Shown here: positions 7,631 through 14,017 of the stretch, piece by piece | How the letters are laid out: every line of letters starts with the position of its first letter | How positions within the stretch are numbered: the stretch's first letter is position 1 | Source: Actinobacteria bacterium BACL4 MAG-120820-bin23 | GTDB lineage: Bacteria; Actinomycetota; Actinomycetes; Nanopelagicales; Nanopelagicaceae | Reading direction: 5' to 3' | Assembly: GCA_001437855.1 (NCBI GenBank) | Contig: LIBD01000011.1 | Location: 1-14,835 of the forward strand | DNA: 14,835 nt | Made by a program: the position numbers and the translations under genes | Notes under the pieces: model-generated | Seen by the model: only the letters and a program-made list of their open reading frames with translations | The model's database searches: none | What the model was told of the DNA's origin: nothing

Positions 7631-7767
7631 TATATTTATCGATATTAGAGAAGGCCTAAAGTATCAATTTATCGACTTTTATGAGCATATATCGCTATAG
7701 ATTTATATATATATCGGTATTTAGGCCAGGAGCCCAAACCATATAAATATATTTATCGATATTAACA
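7631..7767. repeat. Array of five TATCG-centred AT-rich boxes between rluB and aroH
   Basis: Five boxes share a T-ATCG core in AT-rich flanks, with ATCG beginning at 7638, 7671, 7691, 7713 and 7755. The loose consensus is WTATCGNTATTW. Boxes 1 and 5 are identical over 17 bases (TATATTTATCGATATTA at 7631-7647 and 7748-7764) and contain the palindrome TATCGATA. Spacings are 33, 20, 22 and 42 bases, close to whole helical turns. No open frame of coding character crosses the stretch. It could be a binding array for a nucleoid or regulatory protein, or a decayed repeat element. Function unknown. Confidence 0.6.
7653..7727. repeat. Inverted repeat GGCCTAAA / TTTAGGCC with about 50-base loop
   Basis: GGCCTAAA (7653-7660) has its exact reverse complement TTTAGGCC at 7720-7727. 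Allowing one bulged G (7661), pairing continues through TATC (7662-7665) with GGTA (7716-7719), for a 12-pair stem. The loop holds three of the five TATCG boxes. An outer 9-base pairing of ATATATTTA (7630-7638) with TAAATATAT (7744-7752) is also possible. The long AT-rich loop and lack of a T-tract argue against an ordinary terminator. Confidence 0.5.
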
Positions 7768-7839
7768 AAATGGATTTCTTACTTTAGCGACATCTTTACT
7801 TATTAACTAAACGTTAATCGAGATTGAACTCATTCTCGC

Positions 7840-7845
7840 TACTAT
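7840..7845 (+). promoter_or_regulatory. Putative -10 hexamer of a leaderless aroH promoter
   Basis: TACTAT is followed by exactly six bases (TATCAA) and then ATG 7852, which has no Shine-Dalgarno. Transcription would start at the A of the ATG. No convincing -35 is seen. If right, the TATCG-box array lies upstream of the transcription start (from about -85 outward) and is DNA-level rather than leader RNA for aroH. Confidence 0.5.
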
Positions 7846-7851
7846 TATCAA

Positions 7852-8214
7852 ATGAGAGTCAGAGGTATACGCGGGGCGACCCAGTTGAGCGTGGACTCTG
7901 CTGCGGAGATGCAGGCAGCTGTTGGGGAGCTATTGACGAAAATGCTTGCAGAGAATGCTCTTTCCCGCGAAGATCTGATTTCTGTGCTTCTAACCTCTAC
8001 ACCTGATCTTAAAAGTGAGTTTCCAGCCGTGGCTGCCAGGGGTATTGGTTTATCTGGTGTGCCATTGCTTTGTGCGCAAGAGATTGATGTTGCTCAAGCT
8101 ATGCCTCGAGTTGTAAGAGTGCTTATGCACGCAAACTTGGACCTTGATCTTCAAGAGGTAAAGCATATTTACCTACGGGGCGCCGCTTCATTGCGCAAAG
8201 ATCTCGCTCAATAA
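7852..8214 (+). CDS. aroH: Chorismate mutase, AroH class
   Basis: Converts chorismate to prephenate, the branch-point step to phenylalanine and tyrosine, in the cytoplasm. The 120-residue product matches the monofunctional AroH fold known from Bacillus subtilis (about 127 residues, trimer), not the all-helical AroQ type. Opening RGIRGATQ holds R7. Other active-site positions line up as F57 (SEFPAVAAR), C74 and E77 (LLCAQEIDV), R89 (RVVRVLMH) and Y107 (HIYLRGA), corresponding to Bacillus R7, F57, C75, E78, R90 and Y108. ATG 7852 follows TACTAT by six bases. The stop is four bases before tyrA, whose enzyme uses the product, so the two form an operon. A short open frame at 7824-8006 is a shadow. 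Confidence 0.95.
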   Translation: MRVRGIRGATQLSVDSAAEMQAAVGELLTKMLAENALSREDLISVLLTSTPDLKSEFPAVAARGIGLSGVPLLCAQEIDVAQAMPRVVRVLMHANLDLDLQEVKHIYLRGAASLRKDLAQ

Positions 8215-8218
8215 TTCA

Positions 8219-9280
8219 ATGTTTGCCTCAGTACGCGTTGTTGGCGCCGGATTGATTGGCACTTCAATCGCTCTTGCCCTTAAATCTAATGGAAAACAAG
8301 TCGAAGTTATTGATATTCAACCGGCTGCTCAACTTTTAGCAGTTGATTTGGTAAAAGGTGAACAAATTTCACAACCTGACTTGATATTAGTAGCAGTCCC
8401 AGTTGATGTAACTGAAGGGGTTGTTTTAGAACAGATTTCAAGCAATCCCAACTCATTAGTTTGTGATTTATCTAGCGTAAAGTCTGATCTTCAACTTAAG
8501 GTAAAGCAGTTATCAGGTAACACCAACAACTTTATCTCACTGCATCCCATGGCTGGCCGTGAGGTCTCCGGAGCAGAAGGAGCTAGGGCTGACTTGTTTG
8601 ACGGACGGGCCTGGATTGCAATTGAAAATCTAGATGCTGATGACCGCGCCAAAAGCATTGTCTCTGAGTTAATAAAGATCTGCTCTGGAACTGCATATTG
8701 GATGAGTGCTACCAAGCATGATGAGGTTGTAGCAAGTCTTTCTCATCTGCCACAAATTTTAAGCTCAGCACTTGCGGCTCAACTGAACGCAATATCTGAA
8801 GAAAACTTGAGCACCGCCGGCCAAGGATTACGCGATGTTACCCGACTTGCAAAATCTGATGCCCAACTATGGACCAAGATTCTTCTTAATAACAATCAAA
8901 GTATTTCGGTTGCACTTTTAAGATTGATAGATGATTTATCTAAATTAGAAAAAGACTTGTCTAGTAAGAATGAGAGAAATGTTAAGAGTTTTTTGCAGTC
9001 AGGCATTGAAGGCAAGGATAGAATTCCTGGTAAACATGGAGCTAAAGAACGAGATTATTCATTTTTACCAATTGTAATCGATGATAAACCAGGCCAGCTT
9101 GCGCGGATTTTCAATGAGTGCGCTCAGGTAAATGTAAATGTGGAAGACTTAAGTATTGAGCACTCACCAGGTCAAGAAACAGGATTGATTACCCTGGCCT
9201 TATCGCAATCTGATTGTCAAAAGTTGTCGCTTCATTTAATTGAGCAAGGATTTAAGGTTCATCCAGCCAAATATCGATAA
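8219..9280 (+). CDS. tyrA: Prephenate dehydrogenase with C-terminal ACT domain
   Basis: Oxidatively decarboxylates prephenate to 4-hydroxyphenylpyruvate, the tyrosine precursor, using NAD(P)+. The product has 353 residues. The N-terminal Rossmann domain starts VRVVGAGLIGTS (G9-x-G11-x-x-G14). The substrate region has ISLHPMAGRE (H109) and the helical dimerisation domain contains TKHDEVVASLSHLPQ (H167, H176) and a D-V-T-R-L-A stretch at 206-211. A linker of about 30 residues rich in Lys, Glu and Gly (245-278) leads to an ACT domain at about 281-353 (VIDDKPGQLARIF), so feedback control by an amino acid, probably tyrosine, is likely. The ATG is four bases after aroH. Arogenate dehydrogenase activity cannot be ruled out from sequence. 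Confidence 0.93.
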   Translation: MFASVRVVGAGLIGTSIALALKSNGKQVEVIDIQPAAQLLAVDLVKGEQISQPDLILVAVPVDVTEGVVLEQISSNPNSLVCDLSSVKSDLQLKVKQLSGNTNNFISLHPMAGREVSGAEGARADLFDGRAWIAIENLDADDRAKSIVSELIKICSGTAYWMSATKHDEVVASLSHLPQILSSALAAQLNAISEENLSTAGQGLRDVTRLAKSDAQLWTKILLNNNQSISVALLRLIDDLSKLEKDLSSKNERNVKSFLQSGIEGKDRIPGKHGAKERDYSFLPIVIDDKPGQLARIFNECAQVNVNVEDLSIEHSPGQETGLITLALSQSDCQKLSLHLIEQGFKVHPAKYR

Positions 9281-9282
9281 AT
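9270..9282. repeat. Sixth TATCGATA box at the tyrA stop
   Basis: Read on the minus strand this 13-base segment, ATTTATCGATATT, is identical to the core of boxes 1 and 5 in the rluB-aroH spacer. It overlaps the last tyrA codons and stop and lies about 20 bases before the predicted -10 of cmk-der. Part of it is constrained by coding, so it may be chance. Confidence 0.4.
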
Positions 9283-9300
9283 TAATTTAGTTCTTAAAGA

Positions 9301-9306
9301 TAGACT
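9301..9306 (+). promoter_or_regulatory. Putative -10 hexamer of a leaderless cmk-der promoter
   Basis: TAGACT is followed by six bases (AAGTAC) and then ATG 9313. There is no Shine-Dalgarno and no clear -35. The 32-base gap after tyrA is long for this window, which suits a separate promoter. Confidence 0.42.
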
Positions 9307-9312
9307 AAGTAC

Positions 9313-11283
9313 ATGTCGAACCTGGTTTTAGCAATTGATGGTCCAAGTGGTTCTGGCAAATCTTCTACCGCAAAAGCGATTGCAATTAGGGCTAATTGGA
9401 GCTATCTAGATACCGGGGCCTTATATAGAGCCGTTACATTACTTGCGTTAGAAAAGAAAATTGATTCGGAAGATTCATTGATGCAGGAGCTATCAGGTAA
9501 TGAAATCTCATTTGAAACCTCGCCAGTTTCCCCAAAGGTGCTAATCAACGGCAAAGATGTGTCAGTTGAAATTAGAATGCAGCGAATCAATGATTCAGTT
9601 AGTGAAGTGTCAGCAATGCCACAGGTTCGAAATTTCTTATTAGAAATTCAGCGCAAATATATTACCCAGGCTCCAGTTGGAATTGTTGTAGAAGGTAGAG
9701 ATATTGGAACGGTAGTCGCCCCACATGCACAGTTAAAAATTTATCTACACGCAGATATTGATGCCCGAGCCAAACGTAGAGAGATTGAGATGTTGGAAGA
9801 TTTGGCCACTAAGGATGTTGAGCAATCATTATCTAGGCGAGATGAGATTGATTCGACAAGGGCGGTATCGCCACTTTCTCAAGCAGAAGATGCAGCAGTG
9901 ATTGACTCCACCCGCTTAACGTTAGATGAAGTAACTGATCAGATCTGGAAATGGCTTAAACAAAGAAATCTGCTAGGCCTGCCTACTATTGCAGTAATAG
10001 GTCGACCTAATGTTGGAAAATCAACATTAGTAAATCGAATGATTGGCCGGAGAGAAGCGATTGTTGAAGATACTCCAGGTGTTACTCGGGATCGAGTTAA
10101 GTATGAAGCTGAATGGAATGGCAGAAGATTCTTCTTAATTGACACTGGTGGGTGGGAAGTAAAACCAGAAGGAATATCTGAAAAAATTACAGCTGGAGCA
10201 GAGGCTGCAATCAGTGAAGCAGATTTGATTATGTTTGTTGTTGACACCCAGGTTGGCGCACTTGATGAGGATCAGTCTTTAGTCGATCTATTAAGAAAAA
10301 GTGGCAAGAAAATCTTATTAGTAGCAAATAAGATTGATAATGCAGAGGATGAGGCAGATGGCTACGCTCTGTGGAATCTAGGTTTGGGGGAGCCACGATT
10401 TGTGTCCGCTCTACACGGTCGAGGAAGCGGGGATCTGTTAGATCTACTAATTGAACAATTACCAGAGGTCGGCACCCAGCAAGTAGATGATGGATTTAGA
10501 CGAGTGGCGTTAGTTGGTCGACCTAATGTTGGTAAATCTAGCTTACTAAATGCATTAGCTGGTTCTGCTAGATCTTTAGTTGATGATGCTGAAGGAACAA
10601 CGCGAGATGCAGTTGATGAACTGATTGAGTTTGGTGGATCAACTTGGCGTTTTATAGACACCGCTGGAATTAGAAGGCGAGCACATCAAGCAAGTGGAAC
10701 TGATTATTACGCATCTTTGAGAACACAGATTGCGCTAGAACGATCAGAGGTAGCATTGATAATTTTTGATGCGTCACAGATTATTACCGAGCAAGATATA
10801 AGAATTGTCAGCATGGCAGATGAGGCTGGAAAGGCCTTAGTAATTGTTATGAATAAATGGGATTTAGTTGATGAAGAGCGACAATTGGTCTTAGATCGTG
10901 AAATAGACCGACAACTTGAGCGATATCCATGGGCGCAACGAGTAAATTTGTCTGCAAAGACTGGCTGGCATCGGGATCGATTAGCACCAGCACTTCGCAC
11001 CGCTTTAACTAGCTGGGAAAAACGAATTCCAACGGCCAAGCTCAACGCCTTTTTGGGTGAGCTGGTTGGGGCAAATCCACCACCTGTGCGATCAGGTAAG
11101 CAACCTAAGATTAAATTCGCCACTCAAGCCGGAACCTGCCCGCCTAAATTTGTTATCTTTGCCACCGAGTTCCTAGAAAGTGCCTACCGTCGCTTTATTG
11201 AGCGTAGGTTAAGAGAGGACTTTGGTTTCATTGGTACTCCGATAGAAGTGGCAGTTAAATTGAAAGATAGAGACAATGGTTAA
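9313..11283 (+). CDS. cmk-der: Fused cytidylate kinase / ribosome-assembly GTPase Der
   Basis: One 656-residue protein combining two usually separate neighbours. Residues 1 to about 220 are cytidylate kinase, which phosphorylates CMP/dCMP: P-loop GPSGSGKSS (10-18), LDTGALYRAVT, VVEGRDIGTVV and a K-R-R-E-I lid region. Residues about 225-656 are Der (EngA), a double GTPase needed for 50S subunit maturation. G1 motifs are GRPNVGKST (230-238) and GRPNVGKSS (402-410). Each G domain also has DTGG or DTAG, and the guanine-specificity motifs NKID and NKWD. A KH-like RNA-binding domain ends the protein (about 560-656). Only a few residues separate the kinase from the first G-domain strand. Such fusions are known in some actinobacteria (for example bifidobacteria). 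No stop or frameshift is visible at the junction. The stop overlaps the next gene by eight bases. Confidence 0.95.
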   Translation: MSNLVLAIDGPSGSGKSSTAKAIAIRANWSYLDTGALYRAVTLLALEKKIDSEDSLMQELSGNEISFETSPVSPKVLINGKDVSVEIRMQRINDSVSEVSAMPQVRNFLLEIQRKYITQAPVGIVVEGRDIGTVVAPHAQLKIYLHADIDARAKRREIEMLEDLATKDVEQSLSRRDEIDSTRAVSPLSQAEDAAVIDSTRLTLDEVTDQIWKWLKQRNLLGLPTIAVIGRPNVGKSTLVNRMIGRREAIVEDTPGVTRDRVKYEAEWNGRRFFLIDTGGWEVKPEGISEKITAGAEAAISEADLIMFVVDTQVGALDEDQSLVDLLRKSGKKILLVANKIDNAEDEADGYALWNLGLGEPRFVSALHGRGSGDLLDLLIEQLPEVGTQQVDDGFRRVALVGRPNVGKSSLLNALAGSARSLVDDAEGTTRDAVDELIEFGGSTWRFIDTAGIRRRAHQASGTDYYASLRTQIALERSEVALIIFDASQIITEQDIRIVSMADEAGKALVIVMNKWDLVDEERQLVLDREIDRQLERYPWAQRVNLSAKTGWHRDRLAPALRTALTSWEKRIPTAKLNAFLGELVGANPPPVRSGKQPKIKFATQAGTCPPKFVIFATEFLESAYRRFIERRLREDFGFIGTPIEVAVKLKDRDNG

Positions 11284-11812
11284 CATTCCCAATGCTTTAA
11301 CCTTGTTGCGAGCCTTAGGCGTACCTGCTTTTTTATACCTATTTCTAATCGCAGATCAGCCCGTTGCGGCATTCATAGTTATAGCAATTGGTGGTTTAAC
11401 CGATTACTTAGATGGAAAATTGGCAAGAGCTCTTAATCAAAGTACTGAATTTGGTGCCAAATTTGATCCCGTAGTCGATCGCCTATACATAACTGCAGTT
11501 GTGTTAGCGCTAGCAAGTCGAGAGTACCTACCTTGGGCACTAGTGATTGCGATTTTAGCCAGAGATTTGATTATGGCGCTATTAGTGGCATATCAAAGAG
11601 TGAAAAGATTTGAATATGTGCAGGTATCTTTTTTAGGAAAGGCTGCAACCTTTAACCTCCTTTACGCCTTTCCCTTCCTACTCCTAAAAGATGTAAGCGC
11701 TATTGGGTCGGCTGCCTATATTCTTGGCTGGGCGTTTGCAATTTGGGGGATCGCACTATACTTCTACACAGCCTTTCAGTATCTGTTTAAAGCATTAGTT
11801 TCTTCTAGATAG
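11276..11812 (+). CDS. CDP-alcohol phosphatidyltransferase, PgsA-like membrane enzyme
   Basis: Integral membrane enzyme that transfers a phosphatidyl group from CDP-diacylglycerol to an alcohol such as glycerol phosphate in phospholipid synthesis. The 178-residue product carries the full family signature D46-G47-x2-A50-R51-x8-G60-x3-D64-x3-D68 (LDGKLARA, FGAKFDPVVD), whose aspartates bind the metal ions. Hydrophobic segments suggest about five or six membrane helices: residues near 7-25, 30-45, 70-80, 84-105, 120-137 and 145-172. Position before gcvH-garA corresponds to the gene called pgsA2 in mycobacteria. True substrate is uncertain (phosphatidylglycerophosphate, cardiolipin or another lipid), so no symbol is given. 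ATG 11276 lies inside the end of cmk-der, and gcvH follows after seven bases. Confidence 0.9.
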   Translation: MVNIPNALTLLRALGVPAFLYLFLIADQPVAAFIVIAIGGLTDYLDGKLARALNQSTEFGAKFDPVVDRLYITAVVLALASREYLPWALVIAILARDLIMALLVAYQRVKRFEYVQVSFLGKAATFNLLYAFPFLLLKDVSAIGSAAYILGWAFAIWGIALYFYTAFQYLFKALVSSR

Positions 11813-11819
11813 GGGAGTT

Positions 11820-12203
11820 ATGTCGGCCGTTCCAGAAAATCTTCGCTACACCAAGGAACATGAGTGGGTTGAGGAGTTGGCTCCAAACAAATTTAGAGTA
11901 GGCATTACAGATTATGCACAATCTGCCCTGGGCGACATTGTTTATATCCAATTGCCAAAACTTTCATCACAGGTTTTAGCCAATTCCGTTTGCGGAGAGG
12001 TGGAATCGACCAAATCAGTCTCTGAGATATACGCACCAATAACTGGCAAAGTCGTATCTGTTAACTCTAGCTTAGAGAGCAATCCTGAGATTATTAATAC
12101 CGATCCCTATGGAAAAGGGTGGATAGTTGAGATCGAGATAAGTCAGGCGACGCTTTCTGAATCCTTACTTTCTGCTGCGGACTATCAAAATTTGACCGCT
12201 TGA
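11820..12203 (+). CDS. gcvH: Glycine cleavage system H protein
   Basis: Lipoylated carrier that shuttles the aminomethyl group between the P, T and L proteins during glycine breakdown to CO2, ammonia and methylene-THF. The product has 127 residues, normal length. It opens RYTKEHEWVEEL, has GITDYAQSALGDIVYIQLP, and the lipoyl-attachment motif VCGEVESTKSVSEIYAP with the modified lysine at K65; PYGKGWIVEI closes the hammerhead. GGGGAG (11812-11817) overlaps the upstream stop and lies two bases from ATG, a short but purine-rich Shine-Dalgarno. Co-transcribed with the phosphatidyltransferase. Its partner gcvP lies four genes downstream; gcvT is not in the window. No glycine riboswitch was recognised in front of it. 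Confidence 0.97.
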   Translation: MSAVPENLRYTKEHEWVEELAPNKFRVGITDYAQSALGDIVYIQLPKLSSQVLANSVCGEVESTKSVSEIYAPITGKVVSVNSSLESNPEIINTDPYGKGWIVEIEISQATLSESLLSAADYQNLTA

Positions 12204-12228
12204 CCGGCACATCTGTTAGTAATAGTGT
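12200..12228 (+). promoter_or_regulatory. Promoter for the garA-ftsR operon
   Basis: TTGACC (12200-12205, overlapping the gcvH stop) is separated by 17 bases from TAGTGT (12223-12228). This is the best -35/-10 pair in the window. Transcription would start near 12235, giving a leader of about 29 bases that contains the strong Shine-Dalgarno GGGGGA at 12254-12259, five bases before the GTG start. A second TTGACC at 12192-12197 would need a 25-base spacer and is less likely. Confidence 0.55.
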
Positions 12229-12263
12229 CAGCCTTTAGTTTAACTTAACCATAGGGGGAATTT

Positions 12264-12710
12264 GTGGCCGATAAGGTAACTCCGCCTAATGATTTGACCT
12301 CGACCTTAAATTTACGGCAGTTGCGTTCAATTCCAGGAAGTATGGCATCTGAGGAGTTATATAAATCTTTATCCGCAGAGCAACAGCAAGTGGTTAATGC
12401 TCTATCTGATGGTGTCGGTATTTTGCTGGTATTAAAGGGTGCTGGAGTTGGCGGCAGGTACCTCTTGGATGCAATGGAGACAAAGGTCGGACGCGATATA
12501 AATAATGAAATTTGTTTAGATGATATTACAGTTTCACGTTCACATGCATTGATTACAAAGAGTAATGGTCAGTACTTCATTAAGGATCTAGGAAGTTTAA
12601 ATGGTACTTATTTAAATGCGATCTCTGTCCGAGATACAGCGATTACATCTGGCGATGAAATTCAGATCGGTAAGTATCACTTGACGCTTTTTGTTGGGCA
12701 TAAAAAATGA
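12264..12710 (+). CDS. garA: FHA-domain metabolic switch protein, GarA/OdhI-like
   Basis: Small forkhead-associated protein. In mycobacteria and corynebacteria it inhibits 2-oxoglutarate decarboxylase/dehydrogenase and controls glutamate enzymes, and Ser/Thr kinases switch it off. The 148-residue product has an N-terminal tail (1-50) and an FHA domain (about 53-148) with the core residues G76-R77, S91-R-S-H94 and S111-L-N113-G114-T115 intact. The GTG start is fixed by GGGGGA five bases upstream. The classical ETTS phosphorylation motif is not present: the aligned tail reads DLTSTLNL (10-17), keeping hydroxyl residues T12, S13 and T14 but not the preceding Glu. Context (gcvH before; MerR, DUF151 nuclease and MerR after) is the same as for mycobacterial garA, supporting orthology. 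ATGA overlap with ftsR implies coupling. Confidence 0.9.
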   Translation: MADKVTPPNDLTSTLNLRQLRSIPGSMASEELYKSLSAEQQQVVNALSDGVGILLVLKGAGVGGRYLLDAMETKVGRDINNEICLDDITVSRSHALITKSNGQYFIKDLGSLNGTYLNAISVRDTAITSGDEIQIGKYHLTLFVGHKK

Positions 12711-13420
12711 GTCTGCCAGCAAGAGCTTACTTAAGCATCGGCGAGGTGCTCTCTAAATTAAGAGCTGAGTTCTCTGATATCACTATCTCTAAGATTAGAT
12801 TTTTAGAGTCAGAAGGGTTAATTGAGCCACAACGAACCCCAAGTGGCTATCGTAAATTTACAAATGCAGATCTTGAGCGGTTGCGCTTTGTTTTATTGGC
12901 TCAACGTGATCAATACCTACCGCTTAAGGTAATAAAAGAGAATCTTGATGCAATGGACCGAGGCTTAGTACCAGCAAAAAGTATCGGAGCGGTTGCTACC
13001 CCAAGACTTGCCTCTCAAGATGGTGTGTTAACTGCTGATCAATTTGCTAGTAACAATGACCTTAGATTGACACGATCTGAATTACTTGCGGCTTCAAACT
13101 TAAGTGATGACCAGTTAACTGAGATCGAATCCTATGGTTTGATTGCAATAAGAGGCCGACACTATGACAGTGATGCATTGGCAGTTGCTAAAGCAGTTGC
13201 AGAGATTTCTGCTTATGGAATTGGTGCCAGACATTTAAGAGCATTTAAAACAGCAGCGGATCGAGAGATCGGTTTAGTTGAGCAAGTTACTACGCCATTA
13301 CTTCGACAGAAAGGCTCTGAGGCTAAAGCCCGGGCTGAAGAGGTAGAGCGAGAGTTGGCTTCACTTTCAATTAGATTGCATGCTTCTTTGGTTCGTGCTG
13401 GCTTGCATCGAACTAAGTAA
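12707..13420 (+). CDS. ftsR: MerR-family regulator, FtsR-like
   Basis: DNA-binding transcription regulator; the Corynebacterium glutamicum gene in the same position (FtsR) activates ftsZ, and the mycobacterial counterpart is Rv1828. The product has 237 residues. The winged-helix MerR domain occupies about 8-80: YLSIGEVL, ITISKIRFLESEGLIEPQR (R31, E34, G37), SGYRKF (G47-Y48-R49), then DLERLRFVLLAQRD. The C-terminal part (about 110-237) is helical, with a Lys/Glu/Arg-rich stretch at the end, and no metal-binding cysteines are seen, so it is not a metal sensor. ATG overlaps the garA stop by four bases. Control of cell-division genes is transferred from the family and has not been shown here. Confidence 0.85.
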   Translation: MSLPARAYLSIGEVLSKLRAEFSDITISKIRFLESEGLIEPQRTPSGYRKFTNADLERLRFVLLAQRDQYLPLKVIKENLDAMDRGLVPAKSIGAVATPRLASQDGVLTADQFASNNDLRLTRSELLAASNLSDDQLTEIESYGLIAIRGRHYDSDALAVAKAVAEISAYGIGARHLRAFKTAADREIGLVEQVTTPLLRQKGSEAKARAEEVERELASLSIRLHASLVRAGLHRTK

Positions 13421-13444
13421 TCGAACAAAGTAATTGATTAATTA

Positions 13445-13918
13445 ATGAGCAAGTACCATCCAGTTGAGGTTATGGGCGTTCGAGTTGAAATGCCATCTAA
13501 TCAACCAATCGTTTTATTAAAAGAGTTAGATGGCGCAAGGTATTTGCCAATCTGGTTAGGTGCGGTAGAGGCAACTGCAATCGCATTTGCACAACAAGAA
13601 GTTATTCCACCAAGACCGTTAACTCATGATCTCTTCAAAGATGTATTAGGACAATTAGGGGCAAAGCTAAATACTGTTTACCTAACTGAGATCAAGGATG
13701 GGATTTTCTATGCCCAATTAAATTTCCAAGATGGACCAGCGGTTTCAGCCCGGCCAAGTGATGCCATTGCATTGGCACTGCGGATTGGGGCACCGATACT
13801 AGCTAGCGAGCAACTACTCGCGGATGCTGGGATTGAGATTCCAGACCAGGCCGAAGATGAGGTCGAACGCTTTAAGGAGTTCTTAGATCAGATAAAACCA
13901 GAAGATTTTCTTGGTTAA
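13445..13918 (+). CDS. Bifunctional nuclease domain (DUF151) protein
   Basis: Conserved actinobacterial protein of the bifunctional-nuclease (BFN, DUF151) family, counterpart of mycobacterial Rv1829. Nuclease activity is reported for plant relatives; the bacterial role is not settled. The 157-residue product shows the family motifs RYLPIWLGAVEATAIAFA (32-49), HDLFKDVLGQLG (61-72) and SARPSDAIALALR (101-113). The C-terminal 25 residues are acidic (DQAEDEVERFKEFLDQIKPEDF). Position between the two MerR genes is conserved. The ATG at 13445 has no Shine-Dalgarno; it follows an AT-rich stretch 24 bases after the ftsR stop. No other in-frame start nearby looks better. Confidence 0.9.
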   Translation: MSKYHPVEVMGVRVEMPSNQPIVLLKELDGARYLPIWLGAVEATAIAFAQQEVIPPRPLTHDLFKDVLGQLGAKLNTVYLTEIKDGIFYAQLNFQDGPAVSARPSDAIALALRIGAPILASEQLLADAGIEIPDQAEDEVERFKEFLDQIKPEDFLG

Positions 13919-13960
13919 GTCCAACTCTCAACCTGTGGTTAAGAATTTTCGTGTCGATAC

Positions 13961-14008
13961 CTGCCGTAACTAGCTATATCTTCTACAATTAAGCCCTCCC
14001 CATAGAAT
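13961..14008 (+). promoter_or_regulatory. Possible promoter region of the second merR gene
   Basis: The 99-base gap 13919-14017 holds two candidate -10 elements. TACAAT (13984-13989) is 17 bases after CTGCCG (13961-13966). TAGAAT (14003-14008) lies nine bases before the ATG and could give a nearly leaderless RNA but lacks a -35. No Shine-Dalgarno precedes ATG 14018. No clear MerR-type palindrome was found between the elements. Confidence 0.35.
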
Positions 14009-14017
14009 TGAGTCCCC

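Noticed and set aside
7843..7848. TATTAT as the aroH -10 element
   Set aside because: It ends only three bases before the ATG, so transcription would begin inside the gene. The overlapping TACTAT at 7840-7845 has the right distance.
7607..7851. CRISPR array, insertion sequence or tRNA in the AT-rich spacer
   Set aside because: The repeats are few, short and unequally spaced, no transposase or terminal repeats at the ends are seen, and no cloverleaf can be drawn.
7824..8006. Short plus-strand frame across the aroH start
   Set aside because: Overlaps most of the well-supported chorismate mutase in another frame and has no recognisable features.
11700..11819. Glycine riboswitch upstream of gcvH
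   Set aside because: The gap before gcvH is seven bases and the preceding sequence is coding for the phosphatidyltransferase; no aptamer-like structure is present.
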